Part shown: positions 8,176 to 19,000 of the stretch, piece after piece | How the letters are laid out: each line of letters opens with the position of its first letter | How positions within the stretch are numbered: position 1 is the first letter of the stretch | Assembly (NCBI RefSeq): GCF_008297975.1 | Contig: NZ_VLNY01000002.1 | Span: 620,001-684,000, forward strand | Length of the DNA: 64,000 nt | Reading direction: 5' to 3' | Source: Antrihabitans cavernicola | GTDB taxonomy: Bacteria > Actinomycetota > Actinomycetes > Mycobacteriales > Mycobacteriaceae | Notes under the pieces: generated by a model | Databases searched by the model: none | What the model was told of the DNA's origin: nothing | Seen by the model: only the letters and a program-made list of their open reading frames with translations | Made by a program: the position numbers and the translations under genes

Positions 8176-10017
8176 TCACGGCACGTGGCGAACAGCACCC
8201 TTGTCGGCGGAGGTGGCCAACGCTGCGTAGGCCCGCAGCGCAGTAGTGACCGTCCGCTGACGATCCACGGGCTGCCAGGGGCGCTCGGAGGCGTCCATCT
8301 TGGCGCGCCGTTCGGCGAGGACGTCGTCGTCGACGACGATCTCGAGCGTGCGGGTCGCAACGTCGATACGCACCTGGTCGCCGTTCTCGACCAGACCGAT
8401 GACGCCACCGGCTGCGGCCTCGGGGGAGACGTGGCCGATCGAAAGTCCTGACGTACCACCGGAGAAGCGGCCGTCGGTGACAAGCGCGCACACCTTGCCG
8501 AGACCGGCACCCTTCAGGAATGCGGTGGGGTGCAACATCTCCTGCATGCCGGGCCCACCCTTCGGCCCCTCATAACGCACCACGATCACGTCGCCCGGCT
8601 TGATCCGCTTCTGCAGGATTGCCGACACGGCTTCTTCCTGCGACTCGACCACGACTGCCGGTCCTTGGAAGCTGAACAGGTCTTCGTCGATGCCTGCGGT
8701 CTTGAGGATTGCGCCGTCTAGCGCGATGTTGCCGCGCAGCACGACAAGCCCACCCTCGACGGTGTACGCATGCTCCACGTCGCGGATGCAACCGCCCGCG
8801 GCGTCGGTATCCAGAGCCGACCACCGGTTGTCCGTCGAGAACGGTTCGGTGGTCCGCACGCCGCCTGGAGCTGCGTGGAACAGTTCGATCGCCTCGTCGG
8901 TTGCCTTGCCGGAGCGCACATCCCAGTCGTCGAGCCACTGATCGAAGCTCTTGGTGTGCACCGTCGATACGTCGGTCTCCAACAGCCCGCCGCGACGCAA
9001 TTCGCCGAGGAGAGCGGGGATTCCGCCTGCCCGGTGCACGTCTTCCATGTGGTAGTCGGAGTTGGGGGAGACCTTCGACAGGCACGGCACCTTGCGGCTG
9101 ATCGCGTCGATGGTGTCGAGATCGAAGTCGACCTCGCCCTCCTGTGCGGCGGCCAACGTGTGGAGCACTGTGTTGGTGGATCCGCCCATCGCGACGTCGA
9201 GTGCCATCGCGTTGCGGAACGCTGCCGGAGTGGCGATGCTGCGCGGCAACACCGAATCGTCCTCGTCGCGGTAGTACCGCAGGGCGGCTTCGACGACGGT
9301 GGTGCCTGCTCGCGAGAAGAGCGCCCGGCGAGAAGCGTGCGTTGCGAGGGTGGATCCGTTGCCGGGCAACGCAAGTCCGAGTGCTTCGGTGAGGCAGTTC
9401 ATCGAGTTGGCGGTGAACATGCCCGAGCACGATCCGCACGTCGGGCACGCACTGCGCTCGACTTCGCTGAGGCCGTCGTCGCTCACCGCATCGTTGGCGC
9501 TCGCCGAGATCGCAGTGATCAGGTCTGTGGGCGCCTGTGCGACACCGCCGACCACCACCGCCTTGCCTGCCTCCATCGGGCCGCCGGAGACGAAGACCGT
9601 CGGAACGTTCAGTCGCATTGCGGCATTGAGCATTCCGGGCGTGATCTTGTCGCAGTTGGAGATGCAGACGAGTGCATCGGCAGTGTGCGCGTTGACCATG
9701 TATTCGACTGAGTCGGCGATGATTTCGCGGCTCGGCAGCGAGTAGAGCATGCCGCCGTGACCCATCGCGATGCCGTCGTCGACGGCGATGGTGTGGAATT
9801 CGCGCGGCACTCCGCCCGCAGCCCACACAGCCTCGGCGACGATGTCGCCGACATTCTTGAGGTGCACGTGGCCGGGGACGAACTGGGTATACGAGTTCGC
9901 AATCGCGACGATCGGCTTCCCGAAATCGGAATCCGTCATACCGGTTGCACGCCAGAGGGCGCGGGCGCCCGTGGCATTTCGACCGGCGGTGGTGGTGCGG
10001 GACCTGAGCGGCGGCAT
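8176..10017 (-). CDS. ilvD: Dihydroxy-acid dehydratase
   Basis: The 613-aa enzyme dehydrates 2,3-dihydroxy-3-methylvalerate and 2,3-dihydroxyisovalerate to the 2-keto acids of isoleucine and valine synthesis. Iron-sulfur ligands are visible in [12 protein letters not shown] (residues ~118-129) and [20 protein letters not shown] (~190-209). The C-terminal [20 protein letters not shown] motif is present. Full length for the family. Start ATG 10017 has AGGAG 6 bp upstream. It points away from ilvBNC, with the PH-protein gene between. In M. tuberculosis ilvD is elsewhere (Rv0189c, from memory), so linkage here is a difference from that gene order. Confidence 0.97.
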   Translation of the reverse strand: MPPLRSRTTTAGRNATGARALWRATGMTDSDFGKPIVAIANSYTQFVPGHVHLKNVGDIVAEAVWAAGGVPREFHTIAVDDGIAMGHGGMLYSLPSREIIADSVEYMVNAHTADALVCISNCDKITPGMLNAAMRLNVPTVFVSGGPMEAGKAVVVGGVAQAPTDLITAISASANDAVSDDGLSEVERSACPTCGSCSGMFTANSMNCLTEALGLALPGNGSTLATHASRRALFSRAGTTVVEAALRYYRDEDDSVLPRSIATPAAFRNAMALDVAMGGSTNTVLHTLAAAQEGEVDFDLDTIDAISRKVPCLSKVSPNSDYHMEDVHRAGGIPALLGELRRGGLLETDVSTVHTKSFDQWLDDWDVRSGKATDEAIELFHAAPGGVRTTEPFSTDNRWSALDTDAAGGCIRDVEHAYTVEGGLVVLRGNIALDGAILKTAGIDEDLFSFQGPAVVVESQEEAVSAILQKRIKPGDVIVVRYEGPKGGPGMQEMLHPTAFLKGAGLGKVCALVTDGRFSGGTSGLSIGHVSPEAAAGGVIGLVENGDQVRIDVATRTLEIVVDDDVLAERRAKMDASERPWQPVDRQRTVTTALRAYAALATSADKGAVRHVP

Positions 10018-10129
10018 GGTTGCTCCTAGTGAGCGGTGATGGGCGAATCAGAATTGCTGGTCTGCGGGCCGACGGGGTGGTGTCGGGCGACGCGGCAACG
10101 TGGTCGGGGCTGAACGACCGGTTGCCACG

Positions 10130-10609
10130 CTACTCGCGTTCGGCGCTGTCCTGCGAATCAGTTTCCTCAGCGGAGTCAGGGCTTGGCGCATAGGGATCGG
10201 GGATTCGACCCTGCGATGCCGCGGCCAGTTCGGGTAGCCGATCGAAGCTGACGGCCGGCATCGGAACTTCGGTCCCGTTGGTCAGGTCGGCCCTGGCCCA
10301 GCCGCGCTTCGGGAAGCGCACACCTTTGACGTCGGTCCAGTCGACAGCGCGCTTGCCGAACACGCTTCGCAACTCCAGTCCGGTGCCCGTGATCGTCGTC
10401 TGCGTGCGCAGCACCCACACTGCCGTCGCAATCGGAATGAGGTAGAGCCAGCCGAATGCTGCGGGCCAGCTGATTGCGGGGAAGCTGACGCCGAACAGCA
10501 GAAGGAAGACGCCGAGCATGGCGAGCCGCGTAATGCGGATGACGTAACGGGCGGCCTTCGGCGTGTGGGACGATGGAGTCGGTGGCACGGACATTTGCGG
10601 TGATGACAC
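10130..10609 (-). CDS. PH-domain membrane protein, CFP6-like
   Basis: A 159-aa protein with two adjacent hydrophobic segments (LAMLGVFLLLFGVSF and ISWPAAFGWLYLIPIATAVWVL) followed by a bacterial PH (bPH2-type) domain: TQTTITGTGLELRSVFGKRAVDWTDVKGVRFPKRGWARADLTNGTEVPMPAV. The C-terminus is acidic. In mycobacteria the low-molecular-weight antigen 6 gene (Rv3004) lies divergent from ilvB exactly as here, which supports the assignment. Function unknown; membrane association is expected. GTG 10609 is used, though ATG 10594 five codons later is also possible. The gap to ilvB holds the ilvB promoter and attenuator. Confidence 0.75.
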   Translation of the reverse strand: MSSPQMSVPPTPSSHTPKAARYVIRITRLAMLGVFLLLFGVSFPAISWPAAFGWLYLIPIATAVWVLRTQTTITGTGLELRSVFGKRAVDWTDVKGVRFPKRGWARADLTNGTEVPMPAVSFDRLPELAAASQGRIPDPYAPSPDSAEETDSQDSAERE

Positions 10610-10669
10610 ACCAACATCTTCGCATTACAAGGAATCGATCCCACATAATGGGACGACGTGGTCATGAGT

Positions 10670-10699
10670 TTGACCTTTCGGCCAAGGCGCGCATACCGT
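10670..10699 (+). promoter_or_regulatory. Probable promoter of ilvBNC
   Basis: TTGACC at 10670-10675 and TACCGT at 10694-10699 are separated by 18 bp, a good match to an actinobacterial housekeeping promoter (TANNNT -10). Initiation about 7 bp downstream would fall at or next to the GTG of the leader peptide (10707), so the leader would be translated from a leaderless transcript. Inference from sequence only. Confidence 0.6.
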
Positions 10700-10706
10700 C
10701 GTCTTC

Positions 10707-10760
10707 GTGATCCGAAAAGAGTTGCTCGTAATCGGCCAGGCGCGTCGCCTGAGTCGATAG
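10707..10760 (+). CDS. ilvB leader peptide (attenuation sensor)
   Basis: A 17-codon frame, GTG to TAG, encoding MIRKELLVIGQARRLSR. Codons 6-9 are Leu-Leu-Val-Ile, one run covering all three branched-chain amino acids made by the downstream pathway. The ARRL ending resembles the leader of the Corynebacterium glutamicum ilvBNC operon, which is controlled by attenuation. It is followed 25 bp later by a hairpin with a T-tract (10786-10819) and then ilvB. Ribosome stalling on the Leu/Val/Ile codons would be expected to prevent the terminator from forming. The feature is too short for normal gene callers. Confidence 0.8.
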   Translation: MIRKELLVIGQARRLSR

Positions 10761-10785
10761 CTTCAACTCGCATAAACGACGCGCC

Positions 10786-10819
10786 ACCCTCGAACAGCAG
10801 CTGCTGTCGGGGGTTTTTT
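10786..10819 (+). terminator. ilvB attenuator terminator
   Basis: ACCCTCG at 10786-10792 pairs with CGGGGGT, then after a bulged A the inner ACAGCAG/CTGCTGT arms pair, and six T follow (10814-10819). It lies between the leader peptide and ilvB (GTG 10866), the position expected for an intrinsic attenuator. Confidence 0.75.
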
Positions 10820-10865
10820 GTTGTCCGGAGTTCGTCCGAACCGCAGATCCGTAAGGAAGCACGAA

Positions 10866-12797
10866 GTGAGCGCACCAACAGCACGGCCAGGGCCTACGGC
10901 TCGCAAGTCGCCCGTGGTCGGTCAGCCGACATCGGCGGCCGCTGCCGCCGGCAATCCGGGAGCTGCCCGCCAACTCGCCCCCGAGCGAGTAACCGGCGCA
11001 CAGTCCGTCGTACGTTCCCTGGAGGAGCTCGACGTCGACACGGTATTCGGTATTCCCGGCGGTGCTGTTCTCCCCGTATACGACCCGCTTTTCGACTCCA
11101 CGAAGGTCCGTCACATCCTCGTCCGCCACGAGCAGGGCGCGGGTCATGCCGCGACCGGCTACGCGCAGGCGACAGGCAAGGTCGGCGTGTGCATGGCGAC
11201 GTCCGGCCCCGGCGCCACCAACCTGGTGACGCCGCTCGCGGACGCGCAGATGGACTCGGTTCCGGTGGTTGCGATCACCGGTCAGGTCGCGCGGTCCCTC
11301 ATCGGTACCGACGGCTTCCAGGAAGCCGATATCTCCGGCATCACCATGCCGATCACCAAGCACAACTTCCTGATCACCGACGGCATCGACATCCCGCGGA
11401 TCATCGCGGAAGCGTTCTACCTGGCGTCGAGTGGTCGCCCGGGCGCTGTGTTGGTCGACATCCCCAAGGATGTGCTGCAGGCCCAGACCACGTTTTCGTG
11501 GCCGCCGGAGATGCGTCTGCCGGGATACCGTCCGGTCACCAAGCCGCACGGCAAGCAGGTGCGTGAAGCTGCCCGCCTGATCATGGATGCGAAGGCGCCG
11601 GTCCTCTACGTGGGTGGCGGCGTCATCAAGTCGGACTCGTCGGCCGAGCTGTTGGAGTTGGCCGAACTGACCGGAATTCCCGTCGTCACCACGTTGATGG
11701 CGCGCGGTGCCTTCCCGGACAGCCACCAGTTGAACCTCGGCATGCCCGGCATGCATGGCACGGTGGCCGCTGTGGCTGCGTTGCAGCGCAGCGATCTGCT
11801 GATCACCCTCGGCGCCCGCTTCGACGACCGCGTCACGGGTCGGCTCGATTCGTTTGCCACCAACGCCAAGGTGATCCACGCCGACATCGATCCGGCCGAG
11901 ATCGGCAAGAACCGGCATGCGCATGTGCCGATCGTCGGTGATTGCAAAGAGGTGATCACCGAGCTGATCGAGGCGATTCGCGCCGATCAGGCGACGAGCA
12001 GCAAGATCGAGATCAGCGAGTGGTGGAGCTACCTCGACGACGTTCGCAAGACGTACCCGCTGTCCTACGACCGGCCGACCGACGGTGCACTGTCGCCGGA
12101 ATACGTGATCGAGGCGGTCGGGCGACTCGGCGGACCGGATGCGATCTACTGCGCAGGCGTCGGCCAGCACCAGATGTGGGCTGCGCAGTTCATCAAGTAC
12201 GAGAAGCCGCGCACGTGGTTGAACTCCGGTGGTCTCGGCACTATGGGATACGCCGTGCCCGCCGCCATGGGTGCCAAGCGCGGCCTGCCCGACACCGAGG
12301 TGTGGGCGATCGACGGTGACGGCTGCTTCCAGATGACCAATCAGGAATTGGCTACCTGTGCGCTGGAAGGCATTCCGATCAAGGTCGCTGTGGTCAACAA
12401 CGGCAACCTCGGCATGGTTCGGCAGTGGCAGACGCTGTTCTACGAAGAGCGGTACTCGAACACGAACCTGGGCACGCACGGGACCGTGCGCATCCCCGAC
12501 TTCGTGAAGTTGGCGGAAGCGTTGGGCTGCCACGGAATTCGCGTCGAACGTGAAGAAGACGTCGAAGCGGCGATCCGTGAAGCACAGTCGATCAACGACA
12601 AGCCGGTGGTCATCGACTTCATCGTCGGTGCCGACGCGCAGGTGTGGCCGATGGTCGCGGCCGGAACCAGCAACGACGAGATCATGGCTGCGCGCGGAAT
12701 CCGTCCGCTGTTCGACGACGACGAGACAGTGGCCGAGCCTGCCGTCATCCATGAGGCGATGGCACGCGAACAGATGGCACAGGAGGATGGTCAGTGA
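10866..12797 (+). CDS. ilvB: Acetolactate synthase large (catalytic) subunit
   Basis: 643 aa from GTG 10866, which has AAGGA 8 bp upstream; an in-frame start at 10818 would lie in the attenuator and is rejected. The enzyme condenses pyruvate with pyruvate or 2-ketobutyrate using thiamine diphosphate. Visible signatures: a 40-residue Ala/Pro-rich N-terminal extension, the catalytic Glu region [22 protein letters not shown] (~90-110), the FAD-binding middle domain, and the ThDP motif [15 protein letters not shown] ... NNGNLGMV (~500-540). The stop overlaps the GTG of ilvN by 4 bp, so large and small subunits are coupled. Confidence 0.97.
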   Translation: MSAPTARPGPTARKSPVVGQPTSAAAAAGNPGAARQLAPERVTGAQSVVRSLEELDVDTVFGIPGGAVLPVYDPLFDSTKVRHILVRHEQGAGHAATGYAQATGKVGVCMATSGPGATNLVTPLADAQMDSVPVVAITGQVARSLIGTDGFQEADISGITMPITKHNFLITDGIDIPRIIAEAFYLASSGRPGAVLVDIPKDVLQAQTTFSWPPEMRLPGYRPVTKPHGKQVREAARLIMDAKAPVLYVGGGVIKSDSSAELLELAELTGIPVVTTLMARGAFPDSHQLNLGMPGMHGTVAAVAALQRSDLLITLGARFDDRVTGRLDSFATNAKVIHADIDPAEIGKNRHAHVPIVGDCKEVITELIEAIRADQATSSKIEISEWWSYLDDVRKTYPLSYDRPTDGALSPEYVIEAVGRLGGPDAIYCAGVGQHQMWAAQFIKYEKPRTWLNSGGLGTMGYAVPAAMGAKRGLPDTEVWAIDGDGCFQMTNQELATCALEGIPIKVAVVNNGNLGMVRQWQTLFYEERYSNTNLGTHGTVRIPDFVKLAEALGCHGIRVEREEDVEAAIREAQSINDKPVVIDFIVGADAQVWPMVAAGTSNDEIMAARGIRPLFDDDETVAEPAVIHEAMAREQMAQEDGQ

Positions 12798-13297
12798 GTA
12801 CGAGTCACACCCTGAGCGTGCTTGTCGAAGACAAGCCGGGCGTGCTGGCCCGCGTGGCCGCGCTGTTCTCTCGTCGGGGATTCAACATCGAGTCACTCGC
12901 CGTCGGTGGCACCGAACTTCCCGACATCTCTCGCATGACGATCGTCGTGACGGTCGACGAGTCGCCGTTGGAGCAGGTCACCAAGCAGCTCAACAAGCTG
13001 ATCAACGTGATCAAGATCGTCGAGCAGGACGTCGACAACTCGGTGGCACGGGAACTGATCCTCGTGAAGGTTCGCGCCGATGCCAGTGTGCGGACCCAGG
13101 TGATCGAGGCCGCTACGCTGTTTCGCGCGAAGGTTATCGACGTTTCGCCGGACGCACTGACGGTCGAGGCCACGGGCACACGCTCCAAGCTCGACGCCCT
13201 GCTGCGGATGCTGGAACCGTACGGAATCAGGGAGATCGTGCAGTCGGGCGTTGTTGCCGTAGGCCGTGGACCAAAGTCCATCACGGCCACCAGATAG
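12794..13297 (+). CDS. ilvN: Acetolactate synthase small (regulatory) subunit
   Basis: 167 aa from GTG 12794, which overlaps the ilvB stop. The N-terminal ACT domain ([35 protein letters not shown], residues 3-37) binds valine for feedback inhibition. A second ferredoxin-like ACT_5 half follows ([43 protein letters not shown]). It forms a complex with IlvB. A 36-bp gap with GAAGGGAAC (Shine-Dalgarno of ilvC) follows. Confidence 0.97.
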   Translation: MSTSHTLSVLVEDKPGVLARVAALFSRRGFNIESLAVGGTELPDISRMTIVVTVDESPLEQVTKQLNKLINVIKIVEQDVDNSVARELILVKVRADASVRTQVIEAATLFRAKVIDVSPDALTVEATGTRSKLDALLRMLEPYGIREIVQSGVVAVGRGPKSITATR

Positions 13298-14347
<1,050 letters not shown>

Positions 14348-14365
14348 GCCAGTCGGATTGCTTTG

Positions 14366-14393
14366 CGAGCCCCCGCCATTCGGCGGGGGCTCG
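14366..14393 (+). terminator. Terminator of the ilvBNC operon
   Basis: Perfect 12-bp stem CGAGCCCCCGCC / GGCGGGGGCTCG with a short loop (ATTC region), 18 bp after the ilvC stop. The following sequence is not T-rich, as is usual in actinobacteria. Confidence 0.85.
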
Positions 14394-14457
14394 TGGCGTT
14401 TCAGGCCTTGTTGGTTGGTCAGTGCCTCGTTCTTCGCTGAGCGCACATCGAATGTGC

Positions 14458-15477
14458 TCATCTATCGATGAAGATCTCCGTACGGTGCCAGCTCAGATAG
14501 TTGACGTCCGGACGCTGAGATGTGCTGAGGATCAACAGTCGATCAGCCAACGGAGGTCTGCCGAAGGCGTGTTGCAACGGCTTTTCACGCTGAATCTCGA
14601 ATTCGAGTTCGGGTGTGCGGCGAATCTCGAGGTCTGGTCCGACCGTGATCAATCCTGTGTCGAACGCAACGTCGTGGGTGGGACACGCGGTCAGCCCGTT
14701 CGTGAAATCGAGGCGTTCGCGATTCGTGCTCGATCTCCATGGCTTTATGTGACTCGCTGTAAGTAATCGCGGATGACGCTTGCCTGCGATGCGGCCACTC
14801 ATCCCACAGAACACGCATCGGTGCCCGTGATTGCGAAGTACTTCGTTGGCAAAGCGGTGTTGGCCGATTCGTGCCGCTGATAGTAAAAGTCGCTCGGTGT
14901 CCTGAATCTCGGCTCGGCTGATTTCTGACTTGCGTTTGTCGATCAGAGTCCGCAGCGTGCGTTCGACTTCGCTCTCCAGCACGGAATCGACGAGCTCATC
15001 TTGTCCAGCGAGCCATAGATCTCCGCCATCTTCGAGATCCAAGAAATCTGGAAGGTCCTCCTTGTCGATCCCTTCGGCACGGGCAGCGCTCAGGATTCGT
15101 AGATACGCAGCTTGTAGAAGCCTCGTATCCGACGTGAGGATGGCCGCGACAGGTCGATCGTATTTACCTCCGTGACTCCGCGATCCGTCCAGATTCGCCA
15201 TTTTCGCGATGATGCTCGTAGGCGGACGTTTGTACAGCGCGGCTAATTCTTGAACAGGGAAGCCCGCTCGGTGCGCGCTACTACTTCCGAATCGGCTGTG
15301 ATCCACGAGCAACGAGCAGCAGAACGACAGGACCACTTCGCTCGGTACGAAATCGACCTGACGCTTGCCTTCGACAGGTCGCCGACGGTCGAGAACGGAT
15401 CTCCACTCGTCACGCAGTGACGTCTCGGACGGATCGAGAAAAGACGCGAGAACTAGATCGTCAAAGGCGCCTGACAA
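14458..15477 (-). CDS. HNH endonuclease, putative restriction/defence enzyme
   Basis: The 339-aa product has a C-terminal HNH module: GHRCVFCGM (zinc Cys pair, residue ~225), LLTASHIKPW (the HNH His, ~245), LDFTNGLTACPTHDVAFDTGLI (Asn and His, ~262-283). This is the HNH_2 type found in restriction-like enzymes. The N-terminal half (SRFGSSSAHRAGFPVQELAALYKRPPTSIIAKMANLDG) is a helical region seen in similar nucleases. The start is a TTG at 15477 with AGGAGA 6 bp upstream. Two sampled 60-bp lines gave 50-52% GC against 65% for an ilvC line, so it is probably acquired. No methylase or specificity partner is adjacent; specificity cannot be inferred. Confidence 0.8.
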   Translation of the reverse strand: MSGAFDDLVLASFLDPSETSLRDEWRSVLDRRRPVEGKRQVDFVPSEVVLSFCCSLLVDHSRFGSSSAHRAGFPVQELAALYKRPPTSIIAKMANLDGSRSHGGKYDRPVAAILTSDTRLLQAAYLRILSAARAEGIDKEDLPDFLDLEDGGDLWLAGQDELVDSVLESEVERTLRTLIDKRKSEISRAEIQDTERLLLSAARIGQHRFANEVLRNHGHRCVFCGMSGRIAGKRHPRLLTASHIKPWRSSTNRERLDFTNGLTACPTHDVAFDTGLITVGPDLEIRRTPELEFEIQREKPLQHAFGRPPLADRLLILSTSQRPDVNYLSWHRTEIFIDR

Positions 15478-15762
15478 GCGAGTTCTCCTGTCCCGTCAAT
15501 GATTCTTGTTCTCGGAATGCCACGACTGAGGTAATCGCCGAGATTACTCGCAATGGTGTCGCCTACGGGCGATACGTGATCTCTACGGCGACCATCTATC
15601 GCGCACCGTCGCAGTAATGCGCGCTCTGGAATTGGCGATCGCACATTGCGCCCACCCCCTGAAACTGGGGGCACGTGATGACGTAACTGCATCTCGTGCA
15701 ATGCGATTCACTGAACGGGGGCCTATAGCGGAGACTCCGCACCAGCAACCTGAGGAGAATTT

Positions 15763-16194
15763 GTGTACAGGAAATCGATCCAGGCCATTGCAATCGTCGC
15801 CGCGGCAGTTCCGATCGTCGCGCTCGCAACCGCAGGCACCGCATCTGCGATCCCGGGGAACTCCACGGCGAAGTGTGACTACGTCGGCGGCCGCGAACGC
15901 ATCAAGGTGACGATCCACGGCGCTCCAGGCGCGTATCAAATTCAGTTCATCAACGGCGCGGACGTAGACGTGACCGTAGATCCCACCGGCACAACGTCCT
16001 TCGTCTTCGACAAGCAGACTCCGGGTGTTCACCAGGTTCAGGTGTTCGAGGTCGCCCTCGGCAGCGGCGGGGGTGCTGCAGGCTGCGACGGAAGCGCGAC
16101 GGTGCTCCCGGCCAACCCGACACTCGACGCTGTCGACGGCGCGCTGGCCGCCGCAGGCAGCAGCGCAATCTCGACGGATCCCGCACTCCGCTAG
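15763..16194 (+). CDS. Small secreted protein of unknown function
   Basis: 143 aa from GTG 15763 (GAGGAG upstream). Residues 1-30 form a signal peptide: basic YRKS, a hydrophobic core, cleavage likely after TASAI/AIP. The mature ~110 residues carry two Cys (CDYVGGRERIKV near the start and GGAAGCDGSATV near the end) that could form a disulfide, and beta-strand-like alternation (KVTIHGAPGAYQIQFINGADVDVTVDPTGTTSFVF), suggesting an Ig-like sandwich. No family was recognised. It is a single gene with its own terminator, between the HNH gene and serA. Confidence 0.7.
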   Translation: MYRKSIQAIAIVAAAVPIVALATAGTASAIPGNSTAKCDYVGGRERIKVTIHGAPGAYQIQFINGADVDVTVDPTGTTSFVFDKQTPGVHQVQVFEVALGSGGGAAGCDGSATVLPANPTLDAVDGALAAAGSSAISTDPALR

Positions 16195-16212
16195 CGCTCC
16201 ACAGCGATCTAT

Positions 16213-16242
16213 TGGGCCCGGACGGACTTCCGTTCGGGCCCA
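16213..16242 (+). terminator. Terminator hairpin after the secreted-protein gene
   Basis: A 13-bp stem TGGGCCCGGACGG / CCGTTCGGGCCCA (one G-U pair) with a 4-nt loop, 18 bp after the stop at 16194. It isolates this gene from serA. The remaining gap up to 16360 shows a Shine-Dalgarno (AGGAG) 8 bp before the serA GTG and nothing else I can support. Confidence 0.8.
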
Positions 16243-16360
16243 TATGCTGGGACAACGGTGGGGCGGCGTAGATCACACAGGTCCCACCACTAAGCTGTTC
16301 AGCGGATTTACCAGCGCACCGATCTGCACACCAACGCCAACTCTTCCAGGAGTCTTTCAA

Positions 16361-17956
16361 GTGAGCCAGCCAGACCGTCCCATCGTTCTGATCGCCGACA
16401 AACTTGCTCAATCGACCGTGGAGGCACTCGGCGACGGCGTCGAGGTCAAGTGGGTCGATGGACCGGACCGTGAGGCGCTGTTGGCCGCGGTTCCCGAGGC
16501 CGACGCGCTGCTGGTCCGCTCCGCGACCACGGTCGATTCCGATGTGTTGGCCGCAGGCGCCAAGCTGAAGATCGTCGCCCGCGCCGGCGTCGGCCTCGAC
16601 AACGTCGACGTTCCCGCTGCCACCGAGCGCGGAGTCATGGTCGTCAACGCGCCCACCTCCAACATTCACACGGCCGCCGAGCACGCCGTCACACTGCTGC
16701 TCGCCGCATCACGACAGATCCCCGCTGCCGACGCCACCCTGCGCGAGCACACCTGGAAGCGCAGCAAGTTCAACGGTGTCGAGATCTTCGGCAAGACAGT
16801 CGGCGTCGTCGGTCTGGGCCGCATCGGCCAGCTGTTCGCGCAGCGTCTCGCAGCATTCGAAACCAAGGTCATCGCGTACGACCCCTACACCTCGCCTGCT
16901 CGCGCCGCCCAGCTCGGCATCGAGCTGGTGGCGCTGGACGAGCTGCTGCAGCGCGCCGACTTCATCTCGGTCCACCTGCCCAAGACGCCCGAGACCAAGG
17001 GCATCCTCGGCAAGGAGAACCTGGCCAAGACCAAGGAAGGCGTCGTCATCGTCAACGCCGCCCGCGGTGGTCTGATCGACGAAGCCGCGCTCGCCGACGC
17101 CATCAAGTCGGGCCATGTGCGCGCGGCCGGCCTCGACGTGTTCGAGACCGAGCCCTGCACCGACAGCCCGCTCTTCGAGCTGCCGCAGGTCGTCGTCACG
17201 CCGCACCTCGGCGCATCCACCAGCGAGGCCCAGGATCGCGCAGGCACCGACGTCGCGAAGTCCGTACTGCTGGCTCTCGCAGGCGAATTCGTGCCCGACG
17301 CGGTCAACGTCTCGGGCGGCGCCGTGGGCGAAGAGGTTGCTCCGTGGCTCGAGATCGTCCGCAAGCAGGGCGTTCTGCTCGGCGCCGTGGCGGGCGAGCT
17401 GCCCGTGAGCCTGTCGGTCGATGTGCGCGGCGAGCTGGCTGCCGAAGAGGTCGAGGTGCTGGGACTCTCCGCCCTGCGCGGAGTGTTCTCGGCGGTCATC
17501 GAGGACGCCGTCACGTTCGTCAACGCTCCGGCACTCGCCGAGGAGCGTGGCGTGACCGCCGAGGTCACCAAGGCGCCGGAAAGCCCCAACCATCGCAGCG
17601 TCGTCGATCTGCGCGGTGTATTCGCCGACGGCACCGTTGTCAATGTCGCGGGTACTTTGACCGGCCCCAAGCAGGTTCAGAAGATCGTCAACATCAACGG
17701 CCGCAACTTCGATCTGCGCGCCGAGGGCCTCAATCTTGTTGTGAACTACGGCGATCGGCCGGGCGCGCTCGGCAAGATCGGCACGCTCCTCGGCGAAGCC
17801 GGCATCGACATCCAGGCCGCACAGCTGAGCCAGGACGCCGAGGGCTCGGGCGCCACCATCCTGCTGCGCGTCGATCGTGATGTGCCGGAACAGGTTCGGA
17901 CGGCCATCGTCGACGGCGTTGGCGCAACCAAGATCGAACTCGTCAACCTCGCATAA
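16361..17956 (+). CDS. serA: D-3-phosphoglycerate dehydrogenase
   Basis: 531 aa from GTG 16361 with AGGAG upstream; the longer in-frame reading frame from 16025 runs through the secreted-protein gene and is a shadow. It oxidises 3-phosphoglycerate to 3-phosphohydroxypyruvate, the first step of serine synthesis. NAD-binding motif [20 protein letters not shown] (~137-156); catalytic Arg (NAARGG, ~231) and His (PHLGAST, ~282). After the catalytic domains lies an intervening allosteric substrate-binding domain (~330-450) and a C-terminal ACT domain ([20 protein letters not shown], ~460 on), the long actinobacterial form inhibited by serine. leuB follows 30 bp downstream and may share its transcript. 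Confidence 0.97.
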   Translation: MSQPDRPIVLIADKLAQSTVEALGDGVEVKWVDGPDREALLAAVPEADALLVRSATTVDSDVLAAGAKLKIVARAGVGLDNVDVPAATERGVMVVNAPTSNIHTAAEHAVTLLLAASRQIPAADATLREHTWKRSKFNGVEIFGKTVGVVGLGRIGQLFAQRLAAFETKVIAYDPYTSPARAAQLGIELVALDELLQRADFISVHLPKTPETKGILGKENLAKTKEGVVIVNAARGGLIDEAALADAIKSGHVRAAGLDVFETEPCTDSPLFELPQVVVTPHLGASTSEAQDRAGTDVAKSVLLALAGEFVPDAVNVSGGAVGEEVAPWLEIVRKQGVLLGAVAGELPVSLSVDVRGELAAEEVEVLGLSALRGVFSAVIEDAVTFVNAPALAEERGVTAEVTKAPESPNHRSVVDLRGVFADGTVVNVAGTLTGPKQVQKIVNINGRNFDLRAEGLNLVVNYGDRPGALGKIGTLLGEAGIDIQAAQLSQDAEGSGATILLRVDRDVPEQVRTAIVDGVGATKIELVNLA

Positions 17957-17986
17957 CGCTCGCACTCGAACGTAAGGCATACCTAG

Positions 17987-19000
17987 ATGAAGCTCGCCGT
18001 CATCCCCGGTGATGGAATCGGTCCCGAGGTCATTACCGAGGCGCTCAAGGCGCTCAATGCCGTCGTCCTCGACGTCGACACCACGGAATACGACCTCGGT
18101 GCCCGCCGCTATCACGCAACCGGCGAGCTGCTACCGGACTCGGTGCTCGCCGAAATCCGTGAGCACGATGCGATTCTGCTCGGCGCCATCGGGGATCCGT
18201 CGGTGCCGAGTGGCGTGCTCGAGCGCGGGCTGTTGCTCAACGCTCGGTTCGCGCTCGATCACCACGTGAACCTTCGTCCGTCGAAGCTGTTCCCCGGAGT
18301 GGTCGGGCCGCTCACGGGCAATCCGCCGATCGACTTCGTCGTGGTTCGTGAAGGCACCGAAGGTCCCTACACCGGAACCGGCGGCGCTATTCGGGTGAAC
18401 ACCCCGAACGAGGTGGCCACCGAGGTCAGCACCAACACTCGCTTCGGCGTGGAACGTGTTGTGCGCTTTGCCTTTGCGAAGGCGCAGACACGGCGCAAGC
18501 ACCTGACCTTGGTGCACAAGACCAACGTGCTGACCTTCGCAGGCTCGCTGTGGCAGCGCACAGTCGACGAGGTCGGGGCCGAGTTCCCCGACGTCGAGGT
18601 TGCCTACCAGCACATCGACGCGGCGACCATCCACATGGTCACCGATCCCAAGCGATTCGACGTGATCGTCACCGACAACCTGTTCGGCGACATCATCACC
18701 GATCTCGCGGCCGCGGTGACCGGCGGAATCGGTTTGGCGGCAAGCGGAAACATCGACGCCACTCGCACCAACCCGAGCATGTTCGAGCCGGTCCACGGCA
18801 GCGCTCCCGACATCGCGGGTCAGTCGAAGGCCGATCCGACCGCCGCGATTCTGTCGGTCTCACTGTTGCTCTCGCACCTCGGTCACGACGACGCGGCGGC
18901 GAAGATCGAGTCGGCGGTTGCGAGTGACCTCGAATCGCGCACTCCCGGTGTAGCTTCCAGTACCACCGACATCGGTGACAGGATCGCGTCAGCTCTCTGA
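17987..19000 (+). CDS. leuB: 3-isopropylmalate dehydrogenase
   Basis: 337 aa, typical of the short actinobacterial form. It oxidatively decarboxylates 3-isopropylmalate in leucine synthesis. Visible: [19 protein letters not shown] at the start, substrate Arg/Tyr region ([14 protein letters not shown], ~120), Lys in HKTNVLTF (~177), and the metal Asp motif [22 protein letters not shown] (~225-246), then [14 protein letters not shown]. It is 30 bp downstream of serA. The 3' end overlaps the convergent MFS gene by 12 bp. Confidence 0.98.
   Translation: MKLAVIPGDGIGPEVITEALKALNAVVLDVDTTEYDLGARRYHATGELLPDSVLAEIREHDAILLGAIGDPSVPSGVLERGLLLNARFALDHHVNLRPSKLFPGVVGPLTGNPPIDFVVVREGTEGPYTGTGGAIRVNTPNEVATEVSTNTRFGVERVVRFAFAKAQTRRKHLTLVHKTNVLTFAGSLWQRTVDEVGAEFPDVEVAYQHIDAATIHMVTDPKRFDVIVTDNLFGDIITDLAAAVTGGIGLAASGNIDATRTNPSMFEPVHGSAPDIAGQSKADPTAAILSVSLLLSHLGHDDAAAKIESAVASDLESRTPGVASSTTDIGDRIASAL

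Noticed and set aside
10801-10840. ilvB start at 10818 (longest frame)
   Set aside because: It would begin inside the attenuator terminator; GTG 10866 has a Shine-Dalgarno and matches homologue starts.
10662-12752. Very long open frame (about 700 codons) antisense to ilvB
   Set aside because: Shadow frame typical of GC-rich coding DNA; its translation has no recognisable domain and the opposite strand encodes complete ilvB.
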